Source: SZUA-36 sp963774415 (GTDB taxonomy: Bacteria > Pseudomonadota > Gammaproteobacteria > Xanthomonadales > SZUA-36). Taken from it: a stretch of 64,000 nucleotides of DNA. Both the position numbers and the translations under genes were made by a program. Shown piece by piece: positions 16,305 through 24,161 of the stretch. The notes beneath the pieces were generated by a model. The model worked only from the letters and a program-made list of their open reading frames with translations. It was not told where the DNA came from and did not search any database. The stretch covers positions 682,001-746,000 of the forward strand of contig CAVZEU010000003.1 in the NCBI GenBank assembly GCA_963774415.1, read 5' to 3'. Position 1 is the first letter of the stretch, and each line of letters begins with the position of its first letter.

Positions 16305-17416
16305 TGCCGTCCCTGGTTGACTCGAGGGTGTTGCGCGCTGTGCTTGCGGCGTTGGCGGTCTGGTTGCTTTGCACCGCTGTTTTTGCGGACGAAGAAAAGG
16401 TACTCAACGTCTACAACTGGGCGGATTACATCGCACCCGACACGCTCAAGAATTTCGAGGCGGAATACGGCATCAAGGTCAATTACGACGTCTACGACTC
16501 CACCGAAGTGGTCGAGGCGCGTTTGCTGGCCGGAAAGACCGGCTACGACGTCGTCGTGGACAGCACCCGGTACGCCGGGCGCATGATACCGATCGGTGTC
16601 TTCCAGCCGCTCGACAAGAGCCGTCTGCCGCTGCTCAAAAACCTCGATCCGTGGGTCATGAAGATGCTGGCGGCTTCCGACCCGGGCAATCGTTACGCCG
16701 TGCCGTACATGTGGGGCACGACCGGCTTCGCCTACAATGTCGACATGATCCGCCAGCGCATGCCGGACGCACCCGTCGACAGCATGCGCATGTTGTTCGA
16801 CCCGGGCGTGGTCTCGAAATTTGCGGACTGCGGCGTCAGCCTGCTGGACGAGCCCACCGACGTCATTTCGATGGTGTTGCTCTACCTGGGCCTGGATCCG
16901 AATAGCCTGGACCCTGCCGATTTGGCGAAAGTCGAGGCGCAGATGAAGAAGGTCAGGCCGTACATACGCTATTTCAGTTCCGCCAAGATGATCAACGACA
17001 TGCCCTCGGGCGAGATCTGCCTGGCCATGAGCTGGTCCGGCGACTATGCCCAGGCCATGAACCGGGCCCGCGAGGTCGGTTCCGACATCAAGCTCGCCTA
17101 CACCGCGCCCAAGGAAGGCTCGATGCTGTGGTTCGACGGTCTGCTGATACCGGCGGACGCGCCGCACCCGCACAATGCGCACCTGTTCATCAACTACCTG
17201 TTGCGCCCCGACGTCATCGGCGCCATCAGCAATACGACCGCCTACGCCAACGCCAACACCAAGGCTGAGAAATACATGCGGCCGGAGATCGCCCACAACA
17301 CCGACATCTATCCGCCGATGTCGGAGCGCTCCCGGTTTGCCGTCGGCCTGATATTCGGACCCAAGCTCGAGCGCCGCCGCACACGCACCTGGTCGCGCAT
17401 CAAGACGGGTCTTTAG
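16304..17416 (+). CDS. potF: Periplasmic putrescine/polyamine-binding protein (PotF/SpuD type)
   Basis: 370 residues. A signal peptide (VLAALAVWLLCTAVFADEE) is followed by VLNVYNWADYIAPDTLKNFE, the classic start of mature PotF/PotD proteins. Further markers are YDVVVDSTRYAGRMI, VPYMWGTTGFAYNVDMI, ICLAMSWSGDYAQAM and MLWFDGLLIPADAP, matching the PotF polyamine-binding fold. It should deliver a polyamine or related amine to the membrane complex encoded by the next three genes. The ATG overlaps the regulator's stop by one base. The true ligand may differ from putrescine given the unusual catabolic neighbours. Confidence 0.88.
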   Translation: MPSLVDSRVLRAVLAALAVWLLCTAVFADEEKVLNVYNWADYIAPDTLKNFEAEYGIKVNYDVYDSTEVVEARLLAGKTGYDVVVDSTRYAGRMIPIGVFQPLDKSRLPLLKNLDPWVMKMLAASDPGNRYAVPYMWGTTGFAYNVDMIRQRMPDAPVDSMRMLFDPGVVSKFADCGVSLLDEPTDVISMVLLYLGLDPNSLDPADLAKVEAQMKKVRPYIRYFSSAKMINDMPSGEICLAMSWSGDYAQAMNRAREVGSDIKLAYTAPKEGSMLWFDGLLIPADAPHPHNAHLFINYLLRPDVIGAISNTTAYANANTKAEKYMRPEIAHNTDIYPPMSERSRFAVGLIFGPKLERRRTRTWSRIKTGL

Positions 17417-17482
17417 GTGAGAGCCCGTTAACTCCATGCGCATGCCCACCCACATTGGCCCTTAGAGGGGGACTTAAAAGAC

Positions 17483-18649
17483 GTGACGGAAGACTACACC
17501 TATACGCCCTGGCTGGATCCCGCTGCCAAGCCCCTGGTGGAAATCCGCTCGGTCAGTAAATCCTTCGGCGATTTGACGGCGGTCGACAATGTCGATCTCG
17601 ACATTTACGCCGGGGAACTGTTCACGATCCTGGGCGCGTCAGGTTCCGGCAAGACGACATTGCTCAGAATGCTGGCAGGCTTCGAAGAGCCGTCGGCGGG
17701 CGTAATACGGATCGACGGCGTGGATATGAGTGGTGTTCCGCCGTATGCGCGGCCGGTCAACATCATGTTCCAGTCTTACGCCCTGTTCCCCCACATGAGC
17801 GTCGTGGACAACGTCGCCTACGGACTGAAAAAGCAAGGTGTAAAAACGCCGCTGGCCAAGCGGCGTGCCCTGGAAATGCTGAAGTTGGTCAAGCTGGAGC
17901 GCATGGGAGACAGGAAGCCGCAGCAGTTATCGGGCGGCGAGCGCCAGCGGGTTGCGCTGGCGCGGGCGCTGATCAAGCAGCCGAAGTTGCTGTTGCTGGA
18001 CGAGCCGCTGGCGGCCCTGGACAAGAAACTGCGCGAGCACACGCAGTTCGAACTGATGAACATCCAGGACGAGCTTGGTGTGACCTTCGTCGTCGTGACC
18101 CACGACCAGGAGGAGGCGATGACGCTGTCGAGCCGGATCGTCGTGATGAACCGGGGCCGATTCGAACAGGTCGGCACGCCGGCCGAGATATACGAGTACC
18201 CGGTGAATCACTTCGTGGCCGATTTCGTCGGCAACATCAACCTGCTCGAGGCCACGGTGACCGGTACGGCCGGAGACCGGGTCAGCGTTGATTGCCCCGC
18301 GCTCGGAATACCGTTCGAATCCATGAACGACGGCGGCTTTGCAGTCGGTGAGAAGCTGTGGCTGGCGGTGCGGCCGGAGAAAATATTCATCAGCAAAGCA
18401 CGGCCACAGGATGACGGCATGGCGGTCGTGCCCGGAAAGGTGCGGGAATTCGGCTATTTCGGCAACCTCTCCGTGTTTCGCGTCGAACTGGCTTCCGGCG
18501 CCATCCTGCAGGTCAGCGGCCAGAACCGGGAGCGCAGGGCCTCTCACAGCGTCGAATGGGACGACCAGGTCTATGTCTCCTGGCACCTGGGCAGCGCCAT
18601 ACTGCTCAACGGCCACGAATCGGCAGGCGATGATGGCACGGACGGCTGA
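17483..18649 (+). CDS. potG: Polyamine ABC transporter ATP-binding protein (PotG/PotA)
   Basis: 388 residues with a GTG start at 17483, preceded by AGAGGGGGA (17464-17472). Walker A GASGSGKT, Q-loop FQSYALFP, signature LSGGERQRVALARAL, Walker B LLLLDEPLAALD and the H-loop VVVTHDQEEAM are all intact. The C-terminal TOBE-like domain (about residues 250-388) is typical of polyamine and other importer ATPases. It powers import with the PotF, PotH and PotI products. The 66-base gap after potF holds no gene. Confidence 0.92.
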   Translation: MTEDYTYTPWLDPAAKPLVEIRSVSKSFGDLTAVDNVDLDIYAGELFTILGASGSGKTTLLRMLAGFEEPSAGVIRIDGVDMSGVPPYARPVNIMFQSYALFPHMSVVDNVAYGLKKQGVKTPLAKRRALEMLKLVKLERMGDRKPQQLSGGERQRVALARALIKQPKLLLLDEPLAALDKKLREHTQFELMNIQDELGVTFVVVTHDQEEAMTLSSRIVVMNRGRFEQVGTPAEIYEYPVNHFVADFVGNINLLEATVTGTAGDRVSVDCPALGIPFESMNDGGFAVGEKLWLAVRPEKIFISKARPQDDGMAVVPGKVREFGYFGNLSVFRVELASGAILQVSGQNRERRASHSVEWDDQVYVSWHLGSAILLNGHESAGDDGTDG

Positions 18650-19550
18650 AAGCGGGCAGGGCGACGGCCGCCTGCGCTGGATCCGGCGCGCGCTGGTCAT
18701 GCCCTATGCCTGGCTGCTGCTGTTTTTCCTGGTTCCGTTCGTCATCATCCTCAAGATCAGCCTGGCGGACCCGCTGGTGGCGCTGCCGCCGTTCACGCCG
18801 TTTTTCGACTGGGCGGCCCACGGCCTGCACCGCGTACACGTCACGCTGGACAATTACCTGTTCCTGTTCGAGGACCGCTACTACGCGACGATCTACCTGA
18901 ACTCGATCAAGATGGCGGCGATATCGACGCTGCTGTGCCTGCTGCTGGGTTACCCGATGGCGTACTACATCGCGCAGCAGCCGGAGCGCCGCCGCAGCCG
19001 CCTGCTGCTGGCCGTGATCCTGCCGTTCTGGATCTCGTTCCTGTTGCGCGTTTACGCCTGGATCGGTCTTTTGAACCAACACGGCGTCATCAATCAAGTG
19101 CTGCAGTGGGCCGGCCTGATCGACCAGCCGATCCACATGATCTACAACAATTTTTCCGTCTATCTCGGTATCGTGTACTCGTACCTGCCGTTCATGATCC
19201 TGCCGCTTTACAGCACGCTGGAGAATCTCGATGCGGATCTGCGCGATGCGGCCGCGGACCTCGGGGCGAAACCCCGGCAGGTATTCGTCAGTATCACCCT
19301 GCCCCTGTCGCTGCCGGGCATCGTCGCCGGCTGCCTGCTGGTGTTCATCCCGGCGATCGGCGAGTTCATCATCCCGGCCCTTTTGGGCAGTTCGGAAACA
19401 CTGATGATCGGCCGCGCCTTGTGGGACGAGTTCTTCATCAACCGTGACTGGCCGGTGGCCTCGGCGGTGTCGGTGGTGCTGCTCCTGATCCTGCTGGCGC
19501 CGATGATCTGGTTCCAGAAGACCCAGACGGCGAGGGCGGACAAGCCATGA
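18633..19550 (+). CDS. potH: Polyamine ABC transporter permease (PotH)
   Basis: 305 residues. The start is one of two adjacent ATG codons (18630 or 18633) overlapping the end of potG. The protein has about six membrane segments, beginning VMPYAWLLLFFLVPFVIIL. The permease EAA loop is recognisable as DAAADLGAKPRQVFVSITLPLSLPG. It should form the channel heterodimer with PotI. The following gene's ATG overlaps its TGA, indicating tight translational coupling. Confidence 0.9.
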   Translation: MARTAESGQGDGRLRWIRRALVMPYAWLLLFFLVPFVIILKISLADPLVALPPFTPFFDWAAHGLHRVHVTLDNYLFLFEDRYYATIYLNSIKMAAISTLLCLLLGYPMAYYIAQQPERRRSRLLLAVILPFWISFLLRVYAWIGLLNQHGVINQVLQWAGLIDQPIHMIYNNFSVYLGIVYSYLPFMILPLYSTLENLDADLRDAAADLGAKPRQVFVSITLPLSLPGIVAGCLLVFIPAIGEFIIPALLGSSETLMIGRALWDEFFINRDWPVASAVSVVLLLILLAPMIWFQKTQTARADKP

Positions 19551-20377
19551 AGAAGAAAGGCGGCAAAAACCGGAGCAGCACGCTGTTGCTGAGCATCGTA
19601 GCCTTTGGCTACGCGTTTTTGTACGTACCGATCCTGTCGGTCATGTTCTATTCGTTCAACGCCTCCCGCCTGGTCACGTTGTGGGGCGGCTTTTCACTGC
19701 GCTGGTACCGTTCGCTGCTGACCAACCAGGCCGTCCTCGATGCCGCCTTGCTGAGCCTGAAGATCGCGGTCGTCAGCGCCACGCTGGCGACGGCGCTCGG
19801 CACGCTGGCGGCGCTGGCGCTGAACCGCCTCGGGCGTTTCAAGGGACGCACGCTGCTGACCGCCATGATCACGGCGCCGCTGGTCATGCCCGAAATCATC
19901 ACCGGCATCTCGTTGTTGTTCCTGTTTATTTCCCTGTCCGACTGGATCGGCTGGCCGGCCAACCGCGGGGCCATGACGATAACCATCGCGCATGTCACCT
20001 TTTCGCTGTGCTACGTCGCCGTGGTCGTGCGCTCGCGTCTGCACAGTCTCGATCCCGCGCTGGAGGAAGCCGCCATGGACCTGGGCGCGCGGCCGCTGCG
20101 GGTATTCCTGGATATCACGGTGCCGAACATCGCGCCCGCCATGGTCGCCGGCTGGCTGTTGTCGTTCACGCTGTCGCTGGACGACGTCGTCATCGCGAGC
20201 TTCGTCTCCGGCCCGGGTTCGACCACGTTGCCGATGCTGATCTTTTCCAAGGTGCGGCTGGGTGTGACACCGGACATCAACGCGCTCGCGACGGTTATCA
20301 TTTTACTGGTATCGGCCGGCGTGCTGACGGCGGCCCTTTTGCAACGAAGACAATCGGCCGCGCCGATGACGAGGTAA
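19547..20377 (+). CDS. potI: Polyamine ABC transporter permease (PotI)
   Basis: 276 residues and about six transmembrane helices. Its EAA loop is EEAAMDLGARPLRVFLDITVP, and the conserved FTLSLDDVVIASFVSGPGSTTLP segment matches PotI/PotC permeases. It starts at an ATG that overlaps the potH stop by four bases. It completes the importer. The downstream Rieske oxygenase gene begins six bases after its stop, so uptake and first attack on the substrate are probably co-expressed. Confidence 0.9.
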   Translation: MKKKGGKNRSSTLLLSIVAFGYAFLYVPILSVMFYSFNASRLVTLWGGFSLRWYRSLLTNQAVLDAALLSLKIAVVSATLATALGTLAALALNRLGRFKGRTLLTAMITAPLVMPEIITGISLLFLFISLSDWIGWPANRGAMTITIAHVTFSLCYVAVVVRSRLHSLDPALEEAAMDLGARPLRVFLDITVPNIAPAMVAGWLLSFTLSLDDVVIASFVSGPGSTTLPMLIFSKVRLGVTPDINALATVIILLVSAGVLTAALLQRRQSAAPMTR

Positions 20378-20382
20378 GGCAT

Positions 20383-21591
20383 ATGCGGAAAGAGGCCATC
20401 AGACAACTGATCGAATCTCACCAGGCAGGCGTCGCCCTGGAGCAGGCCTTTTATACCGACGCCGACATCTACGCGCTGGACATCAGCGAGGTGTTTCTGA
20501 ATTGCTGGATCTACGCCGGCCACGTCAGTGAAATACCGACGGCGGGTGACTGGTTCCTGTTCGAGTTCGCCGGAGAGTCGCTCGTGGTTGCGCGTAAATC
20601 GGAAAGCGAGATCAATGCATTTTTGAACGTTTGCCGTCACCGGGGCTCCCGCATCTGCCTCGAGAACCGCGGTCGCTCCAAGCGCCTGGTCTGCCGTTAT
20701 CACGCCTGGAACTACGATCTCGACGGCGCCTTGTGCGGCGCCCCCCACATGCAGGCGGACTTCGACAAGTCCGCCTACTCCCTGAGAAAGGTCCACGTCG
20801 AGGTGCTGGCCGGCATGATCTACGTCAATTTTGCCGCGCAACCCGCCCCGTTCGGACCGGTGCGCGGCGCACTGGAAGATTGCCTGCGGCCGTACCGCCT
20901 GGAAAACGCCAGGGTCGCGCACCGCCAGGCTTACCCGATCCGGGCCAACTGGAAACTGTCAGTTGAGAATTACACCGAGTGCTACCACTGCGCGCCCGCG
21001 CATCCCGAATACAGCCGCGGCCACAGCCTGGCCAAGCCGGAGGCGCGTTCGACCCACCTGATGGAAGAAGTCATGTCGCGGGCGGCGGCCTGCGGCCTCA
21101 GCGACCAGTCGGTCGCCCGGATCTATCTCGAGGCCGAAGGCCAGGGCGCCGATTATGCCTACGAGCGCTACCCGCTGTGGCACGGCCACGTGACCGGCAG
21201 TGACGACGGCCAGCCGGTGGCCCCGCTCATGGGTGATATCACCGGTTACGACGGCGGCACCACCGACTTCCAGGTCGGCCCGGTCACGTTCGGGCTGGCG
21301 TATTGCGATCACGTCGTCATCTACCGATTCACGCCCACGGCGCCGGACCGGTCGGAATGCGACATTACCTGGCTGGTCAACGGCGATGCCGAGGAAGGCA
21401 AAGACTATGACAAGGAACGCTTGGTGTGGTTGTGGGACATCACCACGGCGGCTGACAAGCGCATCATCGAGAACAACGCGCGGGGCGTCAGTTCGCGCTT
21501 CTACCGGCCCGGACCGCTGTCAACGATGGAGGACTATACCGGGAAATTCCTGGCCTGGTACCTCAAGACCATCCAGCCGCCGGCCGCGTAA
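20383..21591 (+). CDS. Rieske non-haem iron oxygenase, alpha subunit (quaternary-amine/GbcA-like)
   Basis: 402 residues, with AAGG 7 bases before the ATG. The Rieske [2Fe-2S] ligands are Cys84, His86, Cys104 and His107 (CRHRGSRIC...VCRYHAW). The mononuclear iron motif is ENYTECYHCAPAHPEY, with His202 and His207. This arrangement is shared by ring-hydroxylating dioxygenases and by N-demethylating oxygenases for glycine betaine, stachydrine, carnitine or choline. The last operon position behind a BetI-like regulator and a polyamine importer favours an amine substrate. No ferredoxin reductase partner is in the window. The stop codon TAA is completed by the first base of an inserted inverted-repeat element. 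Confidence 0.83.
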   Translation: MRKEAIRQLIESHQAGVALEQAFYTDADIYALDISEVFLNCWIYAGHVSEIPTAGDWFLFEFAGESLVVARKSESEINAFLNVCRHRGSRICLENRGRSKRLVCRYHAWNYDLDGALCGAPHMQADFDKSAYSLRKVHVEVLAGMIYVNFAAQPAPFGPVRGALEDCLRPYRLENARVAHRQAYPIRANWKLSVENYTECYHCAPAHPEYSRGHSLAKPEARSTHLMEEVMSRAAACGLSDQSVARIYLEAEGQGADYAYERYPLWHGHVTGSDDGQPVAPLMGDITGYDGGTTDFQVGPVTFGLAYCDHVVIYRFTPTAPDRSECDITWLVNGDAEEGKDYDKERLVWLWDITTAADKRIIENNARGVSSRFYRPGPLSTMEDYTGKFLAWYLKTIQPPAA

Positions 21592-22067
21592 CTGTCAATT
21601 CCAGCAACGTTGTTGACAATGGGTAAGTTTCAACCTGCCCACTTGCCGGCGGTTCATTTCGTGTTCCCGATTCAGCGGCCCTGCGGGCTGCCCGCACAGG
21701 CGCCCCGTTCTGACGGGGCCGGCCTCACAGGACGTCCTGCCCTGGGCGGCCTGTAATGGGCTTCCGACCCATTACGCCCCTGAACGGCCCACCAGCGCGG
21801 CGCTTCCAGGTCACCCGAAATGAACTGCCGGCAGGTGCTTCCATCGGCTCAGGCGATGAAAGTCGCAGGCTGGCTGGAGGGGATGGCGGTAGCCTGTATA
21901 CGGGACCGTGCATCCGTCGGGAACGGATGCCGAGTGGCCATGGATGGCTTGAACGTGTCCCGTATACAGGCTACCGCCGTGCCCTTGATACGAGCAAAGG
22001 TTCCAAATCAAATAAAGCCTTATCCAAACAGATGTCGCATGTATACAACGTTGCTGGAATTGACAGT
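21591..22067. mobile_element. 477-bp MITE-like element with 23-bp perfect inverted repeats and TA duplication
   Basis: The left end begins ACTGTCAATTCCAGCAACG and continues to 21613; the right end (22045-22067) is its exact reverse complement. TA flanks both ends (21589-21590 and 22068-22069), as expected for insertion at a TA dinucleotide (Tc1/mariner-IS630-like behaviour, inferred). It contains no transposase gene. Interior hairpins include 21639-21663 with 21812-21836, GCCCCGT/ACGGGGC at 21702-21719, palindrome CAGGACGTCCTG at 21728-21739, GTAATGGG/CCCATTAC at 21751-21773, and the dispersed element at 21885-21978. It lies exactly between two convergent stop codons. Confidence 0.72.
21885..21978. 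repeat. Dispersed two-hairpin element, copy B
   Basis: Perfect 22-base arms: GGCGGTAGCCTGTATA plus CGGGAC at 21885-21906, with their reverse complement at 21957-21978. They enclose the same core as copy A at 6343-6432 (three base differences). The arms without the core would form the palindrome GGCGGTAGCCTG-TATA-CAGGCTACCGCC, so the CGGGAC...GTCCCG unit may have entered a pre-existing palindrome with TATA duplicated. Confidence 0.78.
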
Positions 22068-22861
22068 TAAAGCTCCCCAACGAAACGCTTTATGGCGTTC
22101 AACGTTTTCTCGGGTTGATCCCTGTAAGCCGAGTGGCGGCAATCGGCAAGCTTGAGCAACTCCACGGCGGGCGCTGCCTGGGCGATTGTTTCGATCTGGG
22201 CCATGCTGCCGTATTCGTCGTCCTCGCCCTGGATTGCGAGCACCGGGCATTCGATGTGCGGCAGGTACTCGGTGATGTTCCAGGCGCGAAATTCGGGATG
22301 CAGCCAGATGGCGTTCCAGCGGCGAAAGGTTTTGCCGGCATCCCGGTGATAACGTCCAAGCTTCTGTGGCAGATCGGTGGTCTCGAAGTCCACGGCGGCT
22401 TGCTCGATGCTCGTGATGGAGACATCTTCAACGAAGACGTGGGGCGCCATCAACACGAGTCCCGCGCATTCCCGGCGGCCGTCACCCGCGTAGATGAGGG
22501 CAATGGAGCCGCCGTCGGAGTGGCCGACCAATACGGGGCGAAGGATGTGCAGCCGTTGCAGCAGTTCCGGCAGGACCTTGAGTGCCTCTTCATGCAGGTA
22601 ACGCGGAGTGAACGGTGCCTGGGGCACATCCGACTGGCCATGGCCATAGCGCGAATACACCAGCGTTTCGCAGCCTGTGGCAGCAGCGACACGTGCCGGG
22701 AAATCACGCCACATCGCGATCGACCCGAGGCCCTCGTGGAGCAGAACCAGCGTTGGCTTGTCGACATGCCGGGCGGGGTGGCGTTGGTACTCCAGGGCAT
22801 GACCGGCGACGCGCACGAACCGTGAGGTTATGGCCCCCGGACAGGGTCTGCTCTCAGCCAT
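22067..22861 (-). CDS. Alpha/beta hydrolase
   Basis: 264 residues. Oxyanion-hole region LLHEGLGSIAMW, nucleophile Ser115 in VGHSDGGS, and a C-terminal histidine in DCRHSAYRDQP give the standard alpha/beta-hydrolase triad layout. An ester, lactone or amide substrate is likely but cannot be specified. It overlaps the upstream Rieske gene by 8 bases, so the two are co-translated. Its TAA stop is formed by the end of the neighbouring MITE plus the TA duplication; without the insertion the frame would continue about 18 codons into the opposite gene's 3' end. The original C-terminus may therefore have been longer. Confidence 0.8.
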   Translation of the reverse strand: MAESRPCPGAITSRFVRVAGHALEYQRHPARHVDKPTLVLLHEGLGSIAMWRDFPARVAAATGCETLVYSRYGHGQSDVPQAPFTPRYLHEEALKVLPELLQRLHILRPVLVGHSDGGSIALIYAGDGRRECAGLVLMAPHVFVEDVSITSIEQAAVDFETTDLPQKLGRYHRDAGKTFRRWNAIWLHPEFRAWNITEYLPHIECPVLAIQGEDDEYGSMAQIETIAQAAPAVELLKLADCRHSAYRDQPEKTLNAIKRFVGEL

Positions 22862-24011
22862 CCAATTGGGCGCGGACCCAGTTCTGGAAGTCGTGAACGT
22901 CGTATTCTTCCGCCATCAGCACGCCGTGCCGGTGGCTGCGTGAGCGCAATCCCCGCTGGTTGAGTTCGGCCACCATGGCGTCCTCGTCCATGACCGTTTG
23001 GGTGAAATCGATCGCGCTTTGGATATTGGCGTTCTCGTCCGCCAGTGTTGCAGCCGGAAACAGCCACTCGACCTGCAGTTCCGTTTTTTCGGGTCCGAGC
23101 GGCAACAGCCGCACGCTGCGCACATAGTCCACGTGCGCGGCGATAAAAATCGACGGGCGGTTGACGACGTAGTGGTAGCCGGTTTTGCGTTCCTTCTCGG
23201 TCAGGTCAGGAAATGGCCTGCCGACCGGTTGGCCGTCCAGGGTCCAGGTCATGGCGCCTGCGCGCATGCCGCCGGTGAATTCAGGTCGATCGGGTTGGTC
23301 CCCGCCGCCGAACTCGGGGTCGTCCTGCGGCTCCATGTACCCCCGTTTGTAGATCGGCACCATTTTGCACAATTGCGGGTGCACGCCCGGGCAATGCAGA
23401 CACTCGTTGAAGTTCTCCCAGAATATCTTCCAGTTACACGCCATCGTTTTGCGGTACCTGTGCCCTGTTTTCAAAGACTCCAGGGGCCAGTGTTCGAGAT
23501 TGGCTGAACTCGGGTCGAAGGACGCCTCGAGGGGGGTGGCCCGGCTGCCGGCGAGATTGACGAAGACGAACCCGCGCCACTGCCCGACGGCCACCTCGTA
23601 GAGCGGGTAATCGGCCTTGTCGAAACCGTCCGGGCAATGCCGGGAAGACACGCGCAGCAACTCGCCGCCGAGCGAGTAACGCCAGCGGTGGTAGGGGCAG
23701 ACGATGGCGCCGGAGCGAAAACGCCCTTCCGCCTCGGTGCACAAAATGGAGCCGCGGTGCCTGCAGGTGTTGTGGAATGCGTGCAAGGTGCCGCCGCCGT
23801 CGCGCACGACGAGAACATTCTGGCTGCCGATTGCAATAGTGCGATAGGCGCCCTTGTCGGATAAGGCCTCCTCGTGGCATACGTAAACCCAGTTGTCATA
23901 CCAGATCCGCTGCAGTTCCCGCTCGTGGTGTTGGGCGTCGAAGTACCAGTTGGCCGGTAAGGTCGGCTGCACGCTTGTAAGACCGTTATAGTGCCTGTCG
24001 ATAATGCTCAT
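22854..24011 (-). CDS. Rieske non-haem iron oxygenase, alpha subunit (second copy)
   Basis: 385 residues. The Rieske ligands are Cys83, His85, Cys105 and His108 (TCRHRGSILC...VCPYHRW). The mononuclear iron ligands lie in ENFNECLHCPGVHP (His206, His211). It is only distantly similar to the product of 20383-21591, so it is not a recent duplicate. It is transcribed with the alpha/beta hydrolase and divergent from the SpuC-like aminotransferase. The choline/betaine-type branch of Rieske oxygenases is the best guess, by context; ring hydroxylation cannot be excluded. No dedicated reductase is encoded here. Confidence 0.82.
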   Translation of the reverse strand: MSIIDRHYNGLTSVQPTLPANWYFDAQHHERELQRIWYDNWVYVCHEEALSDKGAYRTIAIGSQNVLVVRDGGGTLHAFHNTCRHRGSILCTEAEGRFRSGAIVCPYHRWRYSLGGELLRVSSRHCPDGFDKADYPLYEVAVGQWRGFVFVNLAGSRATPLEASFDPSSANLEHWPLESLKTGHRYRKTMACNWKIFWENFNECLHCPGVHPQLCKMVPIYKRGYMEPQDDPEFGGGDQPDRPEFTGGMRAGAMTWTLDGQPVGRPFPDLTEKERKTGYHYVVNRPSIFIAAHVDYVRSVRLLPLGPEKTELQVEWLFPAATLADENANIQSAIDFTQTVMDEDAMVAELNQRGLRSRSHRHGVLMAEEYDVHDFQNWVRAQLDG

Positions 24012-24161
24012 GGATGGCTGCCGTTGAGTTCACGTGGCCCCAAAATACTTGAATCGCGGGTTGCGGCGCAAGGCAAACATCCGCCCGAGGGGGGAGTTCG
24101 GGCAGTGGACAATTCGTTCCAACTGTTGGAAGCTACGGCTTAAATTGCAGCGGGCCAGACC

